A model generated the notes under the pieces. That model had not been told where the DNA came from. It searched no databases and saw only the letters and a program-made list of their open reading frames with translations. From an uncultured Lachnospiraceae bacterium (GTDB lineage: Bacteria; Bacillota; Clostridia; Lachnospirales; Lachnospiraceae), in NCBI GenBank assembly GCA_910589635.1, contig CAJUTD010000026.1, positions 1-24,211 on the forward strand: a DNA stretch of 24,211 nucleotides. The letters are read 5' to 3'. Numbering within the stretch: the first letter of the stretch is position 1; each line of letters begins with the position of its first letter. The translations under genes were made by a program, and so were the position numbers. Shown piece by piece: positions 7,807 through 14,592 of this stretch.

Positions 7807-8283
7807 TTAAAATTCCCCAACCCTGCCGCCGGTGACTGCTAACAAATCCTGCGCTGCCAGACATAGAGTGGTTCCTATCCTTCCGCCGCTGATATAGATC
7901 TTCTCATAATTCAGAACCGACTTATGCAAAAATACCGGGTACTGCTTCTTCATTCCCAATGGGCTGCACCCTCCTCGGACATAGCCGGTCACAGCCGTTA
8001 TATCCTTCACATGAATCATTTCCAGGGACTTCTCCCCGACAAGCCGCGCCGCCTCCTTTAACTGTATCTCCTGCATGACCGGAAGCACAAACACATAATA
8101 TTGCCTGCTTTTTCCCTGTAGCACCAACGTCTTAAAAGATTGCTCCAAAGGTGCGCCTGTCTTCTGAGCCGTGTGAATTCCGTCAATAAATTTATCGCAT
8201 TCATATTGCAGCAAGTCGTAAGGTATTTTCTTCTTATCCAAAATTCGCATGGCATTCGTCTTTATCTCTTTCTCTTTCGCCAT
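7807..8283 (-). CDS. ybaK: Cys-tRNA(Pro)/Cys-tRNA(Cys) deacylase, YbaK/EbsC family
   Basis: A cytoplasmic editing enzyme that hydrolyses cysteine misattached to tRNA(Pro). The 158-residue protein begins MAKEKEIKTNAMRILDKKKI, the typical start of this family. It carries QSFKTLVLQG with the conserved Lys of the active site, the PVMQEIQLKEAA segment, and the GGCSPLGMKKQYPVFL glycine-rich loop. The open frame runs back to 8352, but that extra N-terminus is unlike the family, and ATG 8283 has GGGAGG immediately upstream (a short 4-base gap). It is the first gene of a likely ybaK-degV transcript, driven by the strong promoter at 8438-8466 through a structured leader. Confidence 0.92.
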   Translation of the reverse strand: MAKEKEIKTNAMRILDKKKIPYDLLQYECDKFIDGIHTAQKTGAPLEQSFKTLVLQGKSRQYYVFVLPVMQEIQLKEAARLVGEKSLEMIHVKDITAVTGYVRGGCSPLGMKKQYPVFLHKSVLNYEKIYISGGRIGTTLCLAAQDLLAVTGGRVGEF

Positions 8284-8431
8284 CCTGCCTCCCATCACCC
8301 TGCTCATAAGCCTGTATTCCGCCGCATACGCGGTTACCCGGCCGTTGCCCACCGGAATAAAGAAACGGAAGAAATGCTGACTCCTCAGCGCTTCCTCCGT
8401 CTCTGTCTCTCCTACTAGTCGTCAGATTCTA
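8284..8431 (-). promoter_or_regulatory. Structured 5' leader of ybaK, unclassified
   Basis: About 148 transcribed bases precede the ybaK ATG. The clearest element is a long hairpin at 8366-8399: CGGAGGAA pairs with TTCTTCCG around an inner GCTGA-GGAG-TCAGC stem-loop. It is followed on the minus strand by TTTCTTTATT (8356-8365), so it resembles an attenuator or weak terminator. A second small hairpin (CCGC-GTAT-GCGG) lies closer to the gene, next to GGGTAACC. I cannot match it to a known riboswitch; it lacks the T-box core GGTGGCACC. Confidence 0.4.
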
Positions 8432-8437
8432 AACAGC

Positions 8438-8466
8438 ATCATAGCACGAAATATAAGTTGTGTCAA
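8438..8466 (-). promoter_or_regulatory. Promoter of ybaK-degV
   Basis: On the minus strand there is a perfect -35 TTGACA (8461-8466), a 17-base spacer and TATGAT (8438-8443). A TGn extension (TGC) lies immediately before the -10, giving a near-ideal vegetative promoter. The -35 is only about 25 bases beyond the stop codon of the upstream surface-protein frame (8492). No terminator separates the two, so some read-through into this unit is possible. Confidence 0.8.
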
Positions 8467-8491
8467 CGCCAGCCATTACCTCTGATATCTT

Positions 8492-9041
8492 TTATTTTGC
8501 CACTTTTTTCTTCATCACTTTACTGTATGCACCGTACTTTACTTTCTTGCCAATCTTCGCATAGCTGCGAACCTTAACATAATATGTCTTGCCCTTTTTT
8601 AACTTTTTCAGGGTATACGTTGTCTTAGATGTTTTAACCTTTTTGGCGCCTTTAAATGACTTTTTCGTGGAATACGAAATTTCGTATCCCTTTGCTCCTG
8701 TCTTCTTCGTGCTCAAGCTCAATTTTACCAGAAGCTTCCTGCCTTTCTTGGCTGTAAGTTTTACAATCTTATTTTTCTTAGGCATGATGGTAAATTTCAC
8801 TGTCTTTTGTCCATTGTATCTGCCTTTTCCTGTAACTTTGATTAGACCCTGTCCGACCTTTTTATTATTACTGTAAGAAACCGTGAAATCTTTACCGGCA
8901 GCTAGTTTCTTACCTTTGTACGCCACTGTCACTTTAGGCTTTTGCACTTTCCCTGTATAGGTAAGCGTTGTCTTAGAAAGCTTTACGCTTGCAGCGCTGA
9001 TAGAAACTGGCTTTGGGCTCTCATTGCCGCCTTGGTTACTT
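8492..9041 (-). CDS. Out-of-frame C-terminal module of the phospholipase surface protein
   Basis: This frame has no credible start or ribosome binding site; the GTG at 8947 lies inside a conserved motif. It joins the phospholipase frame exactly if the seven-C run at 9042-9048 is read as six, continuing GGSNQGGNESPKPVSIS after the Gly-Asp-Thr-Pro repeats. It contains an Ig-like/MBG-type module (LTYTGKVQKPKVTVAYKGKK, then AAGKDFTVSYSNNKKVGQG and TGKGRYNGQKTVKFTI). A very lysine-rich fibronectin-III-like domain follows (YEISYSTKKSFKGAKKV, then KKGKTYYVKVRSYAKI), ending VMKKKVAK. The same two-module ending closes the surface protein at 21662-24211. It is probably a wall-binding or terminal domain lost from the product in this allele. 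Confidence 0.8.
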
Positions 9042-12000
9042 CCCCCCCGGGGTGTCCCCGCCTGGCTTATCTCCTCCCGGGGTGTCCCCGCCTGGCTTAT
9101 TTCCCCCCGGAGTGTCCCCGCCTGGCCTATCTCCTCCCGGGGTGTCCCCGCCTGGCTTATCTCCTCCCTGTGCCTCTTTCCATCTGGCCGTCAAGGTTCC
9201 GTCTGCCATAACAGGTGTATTCTCAAAGTCAAAGGCTGTTTCTTCCCCCTCTGCAAACCATCCTTCAAAATCAAATCCTGTTTTCTCAGGCTTCTGGGGC
9301 TCCGTTGCCTTCTCACCCTTTTTCACAGTAATAGTTATGATATCTGAACCATTATCCGGGTTAAGCGTAAGAGTACATGTTACTTTCTCCAATAACGCCA
9401 GAGCGTCCTGTAATAATGCCAATGCATTGTCAACATCCTCTTTCGTTACATCTTCCTCTGCCACTGTCTGCATGATATTTTCCAGCGCTTCCTGGAACAA
9501 CGCCCAGCTCTCATCTGTGTAATCCTCCTGTGAAAGCTGCCGGGCATCTGCGATAGCCTGATTCAACAATGTCTTATCCCCACGTAGGACCAGAGCGTTT
9601 TTCTTTGCTGTGAGCGCTGCTTTCGCCGCATCCACATCGCCCTGCGATACGTCGTTGCTGGCAGCGATTTCCTCTGCATCGGCAAGCGCTTTCATGAGCG
9701 CCTCCCAGCTTGCAGTTGTATAGTCAGCCTGTTTTAAAAACTTCACAGTTTTAATTAAATCATTCAGGGACACTTTATCACCTAACTTCGTCAATGCGTT
9801 TTTCTTTGCCTGCAAATCAGCTGACGCCGCCTGGACTTCCGCCTCGCTGCCGGGCCTGGTTAGCTGCTGTTTAGCCGCCGCCAATGACTGTTGCAGCGCC
9901 TCCCAGCTAGAAACCGTGTAATCTGCCTCCTTACACCCCGCTAAAATAGCCTCCACAGACGATACGACTGCCTGCAAGTCTGCCGTGTCGACATTAAGTT
10001 TCGTGTATACGGCACAATGAAACACCATTTCAGTGGTCTTGCCATGCAAAGTCACTGTCGCCTTCAAAGTAACATTTGCAATGGGTTCATTCGCCGCAGG
10101 CAATGTCACTTTTCCGCTGTTATCAATCACGTTCGGATTGGATGATTCCCAGGAAATCATTGCCGCGCCGCCGCAGGCCGTCGTCGGAAGCGTGAGCGCA
10201 CTGTCCGTAATAGATAACGAGAGGCTCCCATCCGCATCCTTTGTGATATCTAAATTAAGCGCCGTCTCCAGATCTGCCATCAATTCTTCTTTGATGGAGG
10301 CGTCCATAAATCCATTTGCTTCTTCTTCGCCCAAAGCGTAATCATAAATGTGAAAATCCTTGATGTTTCCCTTGAAATCGCTATCGCCATTGTGCGCATA
10401 GATTGCATTGCCGATATAAGCGAATGCTACGCTGCCCATCTCCGAAAGCGAATAATCTGCCGTTACCGTATTTACTTTCGCACCATCTTGGTACAGGCTC
10501 ATAGTTCTTCCATCCATCACTATCGTAAGGTGGCTCCATGTATCCGCCGCTGGCGCCTCTGTTTTAATGTTGTTGGTATTTCCCTGCCATCCTTTGGGAC
10601 ATGCATTCACTAACAAACTGCCACCGTCGTTCGTATTTACAATGAAATGTTTGGAGCCTCCATTGTCTGGATTACACTGGGTACCATTGCCAAACCCAAA
10701 TACATTGCTCTTGCTCCCCCGCGCGTCTTTGACCCAGAAAGAGACGCTCATCCTGTCATTGCCAATCAGCGCGTCAAACAACTCTGTCGGCAGTGAGAGA
10801 TAACTGCTAAGCGCCGAACCTCCTTTAAATGCAGCGCCATCTTCCAAACTGAAAGTAACCTCTGTGGCAACCGCATCATAATGGTTCCCAGATGCATCCT
10901 TGCTGTCTGCCGTCAATGGGTAATGGGCAAGCAGATGTTCTTCTGACGTGGATGTATCAGAATCAGCGCTATCGTTGAAAATTGCTTCTGCCTGTTGTGG
11001 GGCAACCGCACAGCCATACACACGGAAATCCTTCACATTTCCTTTAAAATCCTTATCTCCTCCATATGGATTGTGGGCATACACTGCATTGCCAATGTAC
11101 GCAAACACATTACTCCCCATTTCAGCCAAAGAATAATCTTCTGTAATTGAATCCAGTTTTACACCGTTTTTATAAACCGTAAGCGTCTTACCTTCCATTA
11201 CAATCGTAAGATGAAACCAGGTATTGGCATTCGGCGCTGCGGTTTGGATTTTAGCAGGGTCATCCCCCCATCCATTGGGGCACGCACTGATAGAAATCTG
11301 TCCTTTATTATCATTGTTCGTATTCACAATAAAATGTTTACCGGTGCTGCATGCCTTGCTTGCGCCGAAGCCGAAGACATTGCTTTTCTCACCACGACTG
11401 TCCTTCACCCAGAAAGAAATTGTCATATTGTCATTTGCAGCCGTCCGGTCAAACATTTCTGCCGGCAGGGAAATATAGCTGCCCAGCGCACTGCCACCTG
11501 AAAAAGCGGCGCCATTTTCTTTGTCGAATGTAACACCCTTTGCCGTTCCGTTGTTATGGTTCCCCGACACGTCGTTGCTGCTGGCAGTCAAAGGATACCA
11601 GCCTAACATGTTTTCTCTAAGCTCCGCTGTGCTCTTCAAAGGAAATCCATTTGCCCTCAATGTGTTCAAAACATCTGTCGCTGCCTGCACCTGCGTGTTC
11701 GTAACATTATCAGCCCCCGCCTGCACAAGAGCGTTTGCCGTTTCCATGGCCGATTTTAAGGCAGCCAGGTTATATTTGGCGTTGGCTGCGTCATTACAGA
11801 TTGCCTGCGCATCATTCAGCGCTGTGCGCAAATCCGTAAAAACAGCATCCAGCCCTTTCACCTGCACTGTGAATGACTTCTGCTGTGAGAAGCCCGCAGA
11901 AGAAACGGTTGCTGTCAAATTCGCTGTCACGTCCCCAGAACTCGGACATATAAGAGACGCCTTTGTTCCATCTATCCGCAAAACATTTGATGGCTTACAG

Positions 12001-13199
12001 CTCCACGTAATGGAAATCCCAGTCTGCCCTCCAACCTCTTCTCCGTTAGACGGTAGCACCCTATCAGCCGTCACCACAGCCGGAATCGCTGTTTCTAACG
12101 CCTTTATCGTACCGGCAACTTCCAATTTCGGCGATTTGTTACTCTTATAAACATGTTTCGCCAGCTCCTCCGTGGCAAAGTCCATGATAATCCAGCCATA
12201 ATTTTTGCCATACTCAAGCTTTCCGTTGTTGTAATCCAGAAATTGGGCGTTAATGGATTTTGCAGATGATTTCGGATTGTTGTCTCCCGCTGTGCTCATA
12301 AAATTCAGGAAATAAGTTGTCTCAGGGGTGATGACAATATCCTTGCCATCTTCCGCTTTCATGCTTGCATTTGTCGTATGCGGCGGATTGTCCAGTCCCT
12401 GTTTAACAGCCGTCCATTTATTATCCTTTTTATATTCATATCGGTCCTGTACACAGAAACGCAGCCATCCATATTTGCTGACCCTATCCGGTCCGGACCA
12501 GGGAGGCGTTACCGGATCCGAACCACTCTGGTCATTCCAGAAAAGCCTTACGCCTTTATCGCCTGCATAATCATCAGAAGCGCTGTGGTAACGTCTCACC
12601 AAAACGATCTTCTTCCTCACATCCTTCAGGATTGCACTTCCATTTTGCAGATACCAATACTCCGGGTTTTCTTTAATATAATTATGGATGTATGTTTCTA
12701 TCTGCGCATCCTCCGCTTTACCATCGTCTTTCTTCATGCTCATAACAATGGTTTCTGTGGGATGCGCCTCCAAAAACTCATAGCAATTCTGCAAAACTTC
12801 ATCTAAATATAAATTACTGCCATCTTCCGATTTACAATCGGTAGTGGCATGGACAAGCCGCAATTTCTCCCCATCGTCCTCGAGACGGATATCCAGAAAA
12901 CGGATGCCATTAGTCAACTGTTCCGTTATCGTTGTATCCTGGCATTGTGCAGAAGCTGTGGCGTCAATAAATGATAATTTTACTCTTTTGGTTCCGCTGT
13001 CATGCGTCCCCGGAAGGTTAATCTGCGAAATCTTTAAATTGTCATCCAGATAAGACATCCAATCCGCACTGCTGACGCCCTCCCAGATATCGGCTGCCGT
13101 TTCCGCTGCTTTCGTTTCCACTGGATAGAAAGTAATTGCCGTACAAAATACAATTCCAGCCAGCGCTGCGCTAAAAATTCTCTTTAATCTTTTTCGCAT
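9036..13199 (-). CDS. Secreted PI-PLC-domain multidomain surface protein, frameshifted near its C-terminus
   Basis: A 1387-residue secreted protein as read. The signal peptide runs from MRKRLKRIFSAALAG to about TKAAE (residue 31). The phosphatidylinositol-specific phospholipase C X-type domain (about 40-345) shows NLPGTHDSGT (His66, Asp67), IRFLDIRL and LRLVHA (His117), the two catalytic histidines of the family. Then come an Ig-like segment (about 360-450), a helical FIVAR-like segment (about 455-525), and two related LamG/concanavalin-like domains beginning MLGWYPLTASS and LLAHYPLTADS (about 530-940). Another Ig-like domain, three FIVAR-like repeats (each with DYT..SWEAL) and an InlB-type repeat (GFDFEGWFAEGEE, about 1274-1344) follow, then a GGDTP/GGDKP linker. 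ATG 13199 is chosen: AGGAGG lies 9 bases upstream, while TTG 13205 is too close to it. TAA 9036 follows a seven-C run that shifts the frame away from the conserved C-terminal module. The likely role is cleavage of host or bacterial phosphoinositides or glycan-linked lipids at the surface. Confidence 0.88.
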   Translation of the reverse strand: MRKRLKRIFSAALAGIVFCTAITFYPVETKAAETAADIWEGVSSADWMSYLDDNLKISQINLPGTHDSGTKRVKLSFIDATASAQCQDTTITEQLTNGIRFLDIRLEDDGEKLRLVHATTDCKSEDGSNLYLDEVLQNCYEFLEAHPTETIVMSMKKDDGKAEDAQIETYIHNYIKENPEYWYLQNGSAILKDVRKKIVLVRRYHSASDDYAGDKGVRLFWNDQSGSDPVTPPWSGPDRVSKYGWLRFCVQDRYEYKKDNKWTAVKQGLDNPPHTTNASMKAEDGKDIVITPETTYFLNFMSTAGDNNPKSSAKSINAQFLDYNNGKLEYGKNYGWIIMDFATEELAKHVYKSNKSPKLEVAGTIKALETAIPAVVTADRVLPSNGEEVGGQTGISITWSCKPSNVLRIDGTKASLICPSSGDVTANLTATVSSAGFSQQKSFTVQVKGLDAVFTDLRTALNDAQAICNDAANAKYNLAALKSAMETANALVQAGADNVTNTQVQAATDVLNTLRANGFPLKSTAELRENMLGWYPLTASSNDVSGNHNNGTAKGVTFDKENGAAFSGGSALGSYISLPAEMFDRTAANDNMTISFWVKDSRGEKSNVFGFGASKACSTGKHFIVNTNNDNKGQISISACPNGWGDDPAKIQTAAPNANTWFHLTIVMEGKTLTVYKNGVKLDSITEDYSLAEMGSNVFAYIGNAVYAHNPYGGDKDFKGNVKDFRVYGCAVAPQQAEAIFNDSADSDTSTSEEHLLAHYPLTADSKDASGNHYDAVATEVTFSLEDGAAFKGGSALSSYLSLPTELFDALIGNDRMSVSFWVKDARGSKSNVFGFGNGTQCNPDNGGSKHFIVNTNDGGSLLVNACPKGWQGNTNNIKTEAPAADTWSHLTIVMDGRTMSLYQDGAKVNTVTADYSLSEMGSVAFAYIGNAIYAHNGDSDFKGNIKDFHIYDYALGEEEANGFMDASIKEELMADLETALNLDITKDADGSLSLSITDSALTLPTTACGGAAMISWESSNPNVIDNSGKVTLPAANEPIANVTLKATVTLHGKTTEMVFHCAVYTKLNVDTADLQAVVSSVEAILAGCKEADYTVSSWEALQQSLAAAKQQLTRPGSEAEVQAASADLQAKKNALTKLGDKVSLNDLIKTVKFLKQADYTTASWEALMKALADAEEIAASNDVSQGDVDAAKAALTAKKNALVLRGDKTLLNQAIADARQLSQEDYTDESWALFQEALENIMQTVAEEDVTKEDVDNALALLQDALALLEKVTCTLTLNPDNGSDIITITVKKGEKATEPQKPEKTGFDFEGWFAEGEETAFDFENTPVMADGTLTARWKEAQGGDKPGGDTPGGDRPGGDTPGGNKPGGDTPGGDKPGGDTPGGK
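9042..9168 (-). repeat. 30-base tandem repeat encoding the Gly-Gly-Asp-Thr-Pro linker
   Basis: About four 30-base units encode GGDTPGGD(K/R/N)P. Copies differ mainly by third-position and Lys/Arg/Asn changes. A variable C-rich run (on the plus strand) occurs in each unit: TCCTCCC in three units, TTCCCCCC (six C) in one, and TTCCCCCCC (seven C, 9042-9048) in the last. Both the 30-base units and the C runs are prone to slippage. The linker would extend the adhesive or enzymatic part away from the cell wall. Confidence 0.85.
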
Positions 13200-13250
13200 G
13201 AGCAATATCCTCCTCTTCCTTATCTTTAAATACTAATATAATCGCATAAT

Positions 13251-13299
13251 ATTATAGCAGAAATCTCCAAAAATTTCTAGTAACAGCGAGAATTTCTAG
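13251..13299 (-). promoter_or_regulatory. Promoter and possible operator of the phospholipase surface-protein gene
   Basis: On the minus strand there is TATAAT (13251-13256) with a TGC extension, a 17-base spacer and TAGAAA (13274-13279) as a moderate -35. Two exact copies of CTAGAAATT occupy 13272-13280 and 13291-13299, 19 bases apart start to start, about two helical turns. The first overlaps the -35. Direct repeats so placed often bind a response regulator or other activator. The transcript leader to the ATG is about 45 bases and carries AGGAGG. Confidence 0.5.
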
Positions 13300-13321
13300 G
13301 CATAATTATCATAATGCCCAT

Positions 13322-13447
13322 TTGCAAATATCTATTGGAGAACGCTGTATCATTAAATCCATGCTTGACCGCTCAGCCTCTTTCAAAGCCGTTGCCCGCG
13401 AATTAGGCCAAATGATATCATTTTACGCCCAGGGCTGTCTAAAATAA
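13322..13447 (+). pseudogene. Remnant of an IS30-family transposase (N-terminal helix-turn-helix)
   Basis: This short plus-strand frame reads LQISIGERCIIKSMLDRSAS, then FKAVARELGQ, and stops after about 41 codons. The pattern (L-x-x-x-E-R-x-x-I ... SFKxVARELG) is that of the helix-turn-helix at the start of IS30-type transposases. The rest of the gene, including the DDE catalytic core, is absent, and I see no inverted repeats or own start codon. It is the only plus-strand coding trace in the window and marks past insertion in this gap. Confidence 0.55.
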
Positions 13448-13608
13448 AGCACTGACTATTCATACCAGCATCACACCATTTTCAGCTTCACAAGAAAGAC
13501 AAAAGACAGGATCGAATTTAATATTTCAAAAAAATAGTTAAATTGCATCCATGCCCTTTTGTGCCCAAAAATCAGGTGTATCTGCGTGTTTCCATTTTCT
13601 ATTAACAC
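13448..13608. other. Intergenic stretch without recognised gene
   Basis: Together with the promoter and IS30 remnant this belongs to the 483-base gene-free interval 13206-13688. The sequence is AT-rich. No frame on either strand shows a ribosome site plus a plausible protein, and no tRNA-like fold was seen. It is best viewed as decayed DNA between the IS30 remnant and the terminator of the lipoprotein gene. Confidence 0.4.
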
Positions 13609-13656
13609 AAAAACTCCGGAAATAAACTATTTCTTTGCTGAAATATTTACCTCCGG
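13609..13656 (-). terminator. Intrinsic terminator after the lipoprotein gene
   Basis: On the minus strand CCGGAGGTAAATATTTC pairs with GAAATAGTTTATTTCCGG around the loop AGCAAA. The stem has about 17 pairs, with a few G-T wobbles and one bulged A, and is followed by AGTTTTTG. It lies about 33 bases beyond the lipoprotein stop codon and is the cleanest terminator in this gap. Confidence 0.75.
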
Positions 13657-13688
13657 TAGAATTTGCTTTATCAATCGACCCTATAAAA

Positions 13689-14042
13689 TTATTTAACAAA
13701 TTGTATCAATATCGTACCATTAATCTGTGCAGGGCAACTTTCTGCAAGAGTACCAGTATATGTGGCAATGATGCGCTCTCCTTGTTCTATTGAATCAGGA
13801 GTTCTGTCATCAGAGATAACCGTATCCGCCTCAATAGGTATATAGCAGTCACCCATATATTCCTCATTTGATATATTCTTTAAGTCATAGCAAATTAATA
13901 TTCTGCTTTCGTCCAGTTCGACCTTTCTTACATAACCCTCTACTATGGCACTATTTGTTGCCGGACTATCGTTAAAGCTGCAGCCACAAAAACCGGACGC
14001 GATTATTATTAACACAATAATGGGAACTATTTGTTTATTCAT
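13689..14042 (-). CDS. Small lipoprotein, DUF3221/YobA-like
   Basis: A 117-residue exported lipoprotein. The N-terminus MNKQIVPIIVLIIIASGFCGC has a short basic start, a hydrophobic core and a lipobox with lipidated Cys21, so it should be anchored on the outer face of the membrane. The mature part (EGYVRKVELDESRILICYDL, then IPIEADTVISDD, and QGERIIATYTGTLAESCPAQ) has the layout of the DUF3221 (YobA-like) family, a small beta-barrel with a conserved ES-x-PAQ segment and unknown function. ATG 14042 is chosen because AGGGAGG lies 7 bases upstream; an in-frame codon at 14063 lacks such a site and would mask the signal. A cre-like site lies 86 bases upstream, and an intrinsic terminator follows. 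It is probably monocistronic. Confidence 0.75.
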   Translation of the reverse strand: MNKQIVPIIVLIIIASGFCGCSFNDSPATNSAIVEGYVRKVELDESRILICYDLKNISNEEYMGDCYIPIEADTVISDDRTPDSIEQGERIIATYTGTLAESCPAQINGTILIQFVK

Positions 14043-14127
14043 GGCAACCTCCCTTATCTGCAAGCACCAATATCTATTAAATGTCTAAAGATACCCTTTG
14101 TAATTCATAAATATCGCCAGCCGCCAC

Positions 14128-14141
14128 TGAAACCGTTTTCA
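14128..14141. promoter_or_regulatory. Candidate cre (CcpA) site upstream of the lipoprotein gene
   Basis: TGAAAACGGTTTCA on the minus strand fits the catabolite-responsive element consensus WTGNAANCGNWNNCW at every fixed position when its flanking bases are included. It forms the core of a longer inverted repeat, CATTGAAA-ACGG-TTTCAGTG. Its position 86 bases before the lipoprotein ATG would place it at or upstream of the promoter, so carbon-source control is plausible. The promoter itself is not clearly recognisable. Confidence 0.5.
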
Positions 14142-14177
14142 ATGGAACTATTTTTTACATCACTGTTATTTAAAATC

Positions 14178-14336
14178 TCACCCCCCATCACAAGCAACAA
14201 TATTACAACCTGCTTTAAAATTGATTGACTATTCTTTGATAGTAGCAAAGCCTTTGTTCGAGACAACAAAATTAATTGTGTCCTCCGCACCACGTTTAGC
14301 AGATACAACTGCATCAAAAATTGTGTAAACTTCATC
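14178..14336 (-). pseudogene. Possible broken small ORF between trpD and the lipoprotein gene
   Basis: One minus-strand frame reads DEVYTIFDAVVSAKRGAEDT, then INFVVSNKGFATIKE. After an in-frame TAG (14229-14231) it continues SINFKAGCNIVACDGG to TGA at 14178. It looks far more protein-like than the overlapping open frame from ATG 14335, which shares the DNA shifted by one. No start codon exists in the protein-like frame; the ATG at 14335 would enter it only with one extra base. A decent promoter lies just upstream. I do not recognise the family. It may be a decayed small gene, or chance. Confidence 0.25.
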
Positions 14337-14356
14337 CTATAAATGATTTATTATAA

Positions 14357-14386
14357 ATAGTAACCAAAAAATAATTTTAATGTCAA
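14357..14386 (-). promoter_or_regulatory. Candidate promoter in the trpD-lipoprotein gap
   Basis: On the minus strand there is a perfect TTGACA (14381-14386), an 18-base spacer and TACTAT (14357-14362). It faces the broken small ORF and the lipoprotein gene and could be the promoter of both. The DNA around it is strongly AT-rich, which raises the chance of accidental matches. Confidence 0.4.
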
Positions 14387-14592
14387 GTTATTTTTATTGT
14401 TTCGCAATAAATTGTAAATTGCCAGAACAAATAACACCGAAAGAGCTGATTGTTATTTATCGACAAGAACTTATAAAAGACATTCGTCTTTTTACTTCTC
14501 AACCTGTTGCCCACATTTCAACTGTTTTTCTATTCATTTCCTCTGACAACTTTGACATCGTAGACGTATATTCATAACGTAAGCCTCCATCA
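14387..14592. other. Intergenic stretch after trpD, with weak hairpin at 14475-14492
   Basis: No gene is supported here. A hairpin AAAAGAC-GAAT-GTCTTTT (14475-14492) with an A/T-rich surround, roughly 100 bases after the trpD stop, is the best candidate for a trp operon terminator, though it lacks a long U tract on the minus strand. A short frame after trpD with GGAGG before an ATG would encode only about 13 residues (MNIRLRCQSCQRK) and is unconvincing. Confidence 0.3.

Noticed and set aside
8284..8352. N-terminal extension of the YbaK-like protein
   Set aside because: The extra 23 residues are not found in the family and overlap a structured leader. The ATG at 8283 has GGGAGG just before it.
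8284..8431. T-box riboswitch for the ybaK leader, suggested by GGGTAACCGCG
   Set aside because: The core GGTGGCACC is absent, there are no Stem I motifs in order, and the terminator-like hairpin lies upstream of that segment instead of after it.
9042..9168. 30-base repeats considered as a CRISPR array
   Set aside because: The units are directly contiguous with no spacers and lie in frame inside a coding region as an amino acid repeat.
9013..9522. Plus-strand frame with Pro-Pro-Gly-Val-Ser repeats resembling a collagen-like protein
   Set aside because: It is the antisense of the Gly-Asp-Thr-Pro linker of the phospholipase gene. It has no ribosome site, and its non-repeat part is antisense to a clearly conserved domain.
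14105..14335. Open frame of 76 codons starting at ATG 14335 on the minus strand
   Set aside because: It has no proper ribosome site and an unbalanced Leu/Val-rich composition. The alternative frame over the same DNA looks more like protein, and the cre-like site falls inside it.
14380..14577. Plus-strand 65-codon frame after the trp operon
   Set aside because: There is no ribosome site, a strong minus-strand -35 hexamer lies at its start, and the sequence shows no family features. Chance in AT-rich DNA is more likely.
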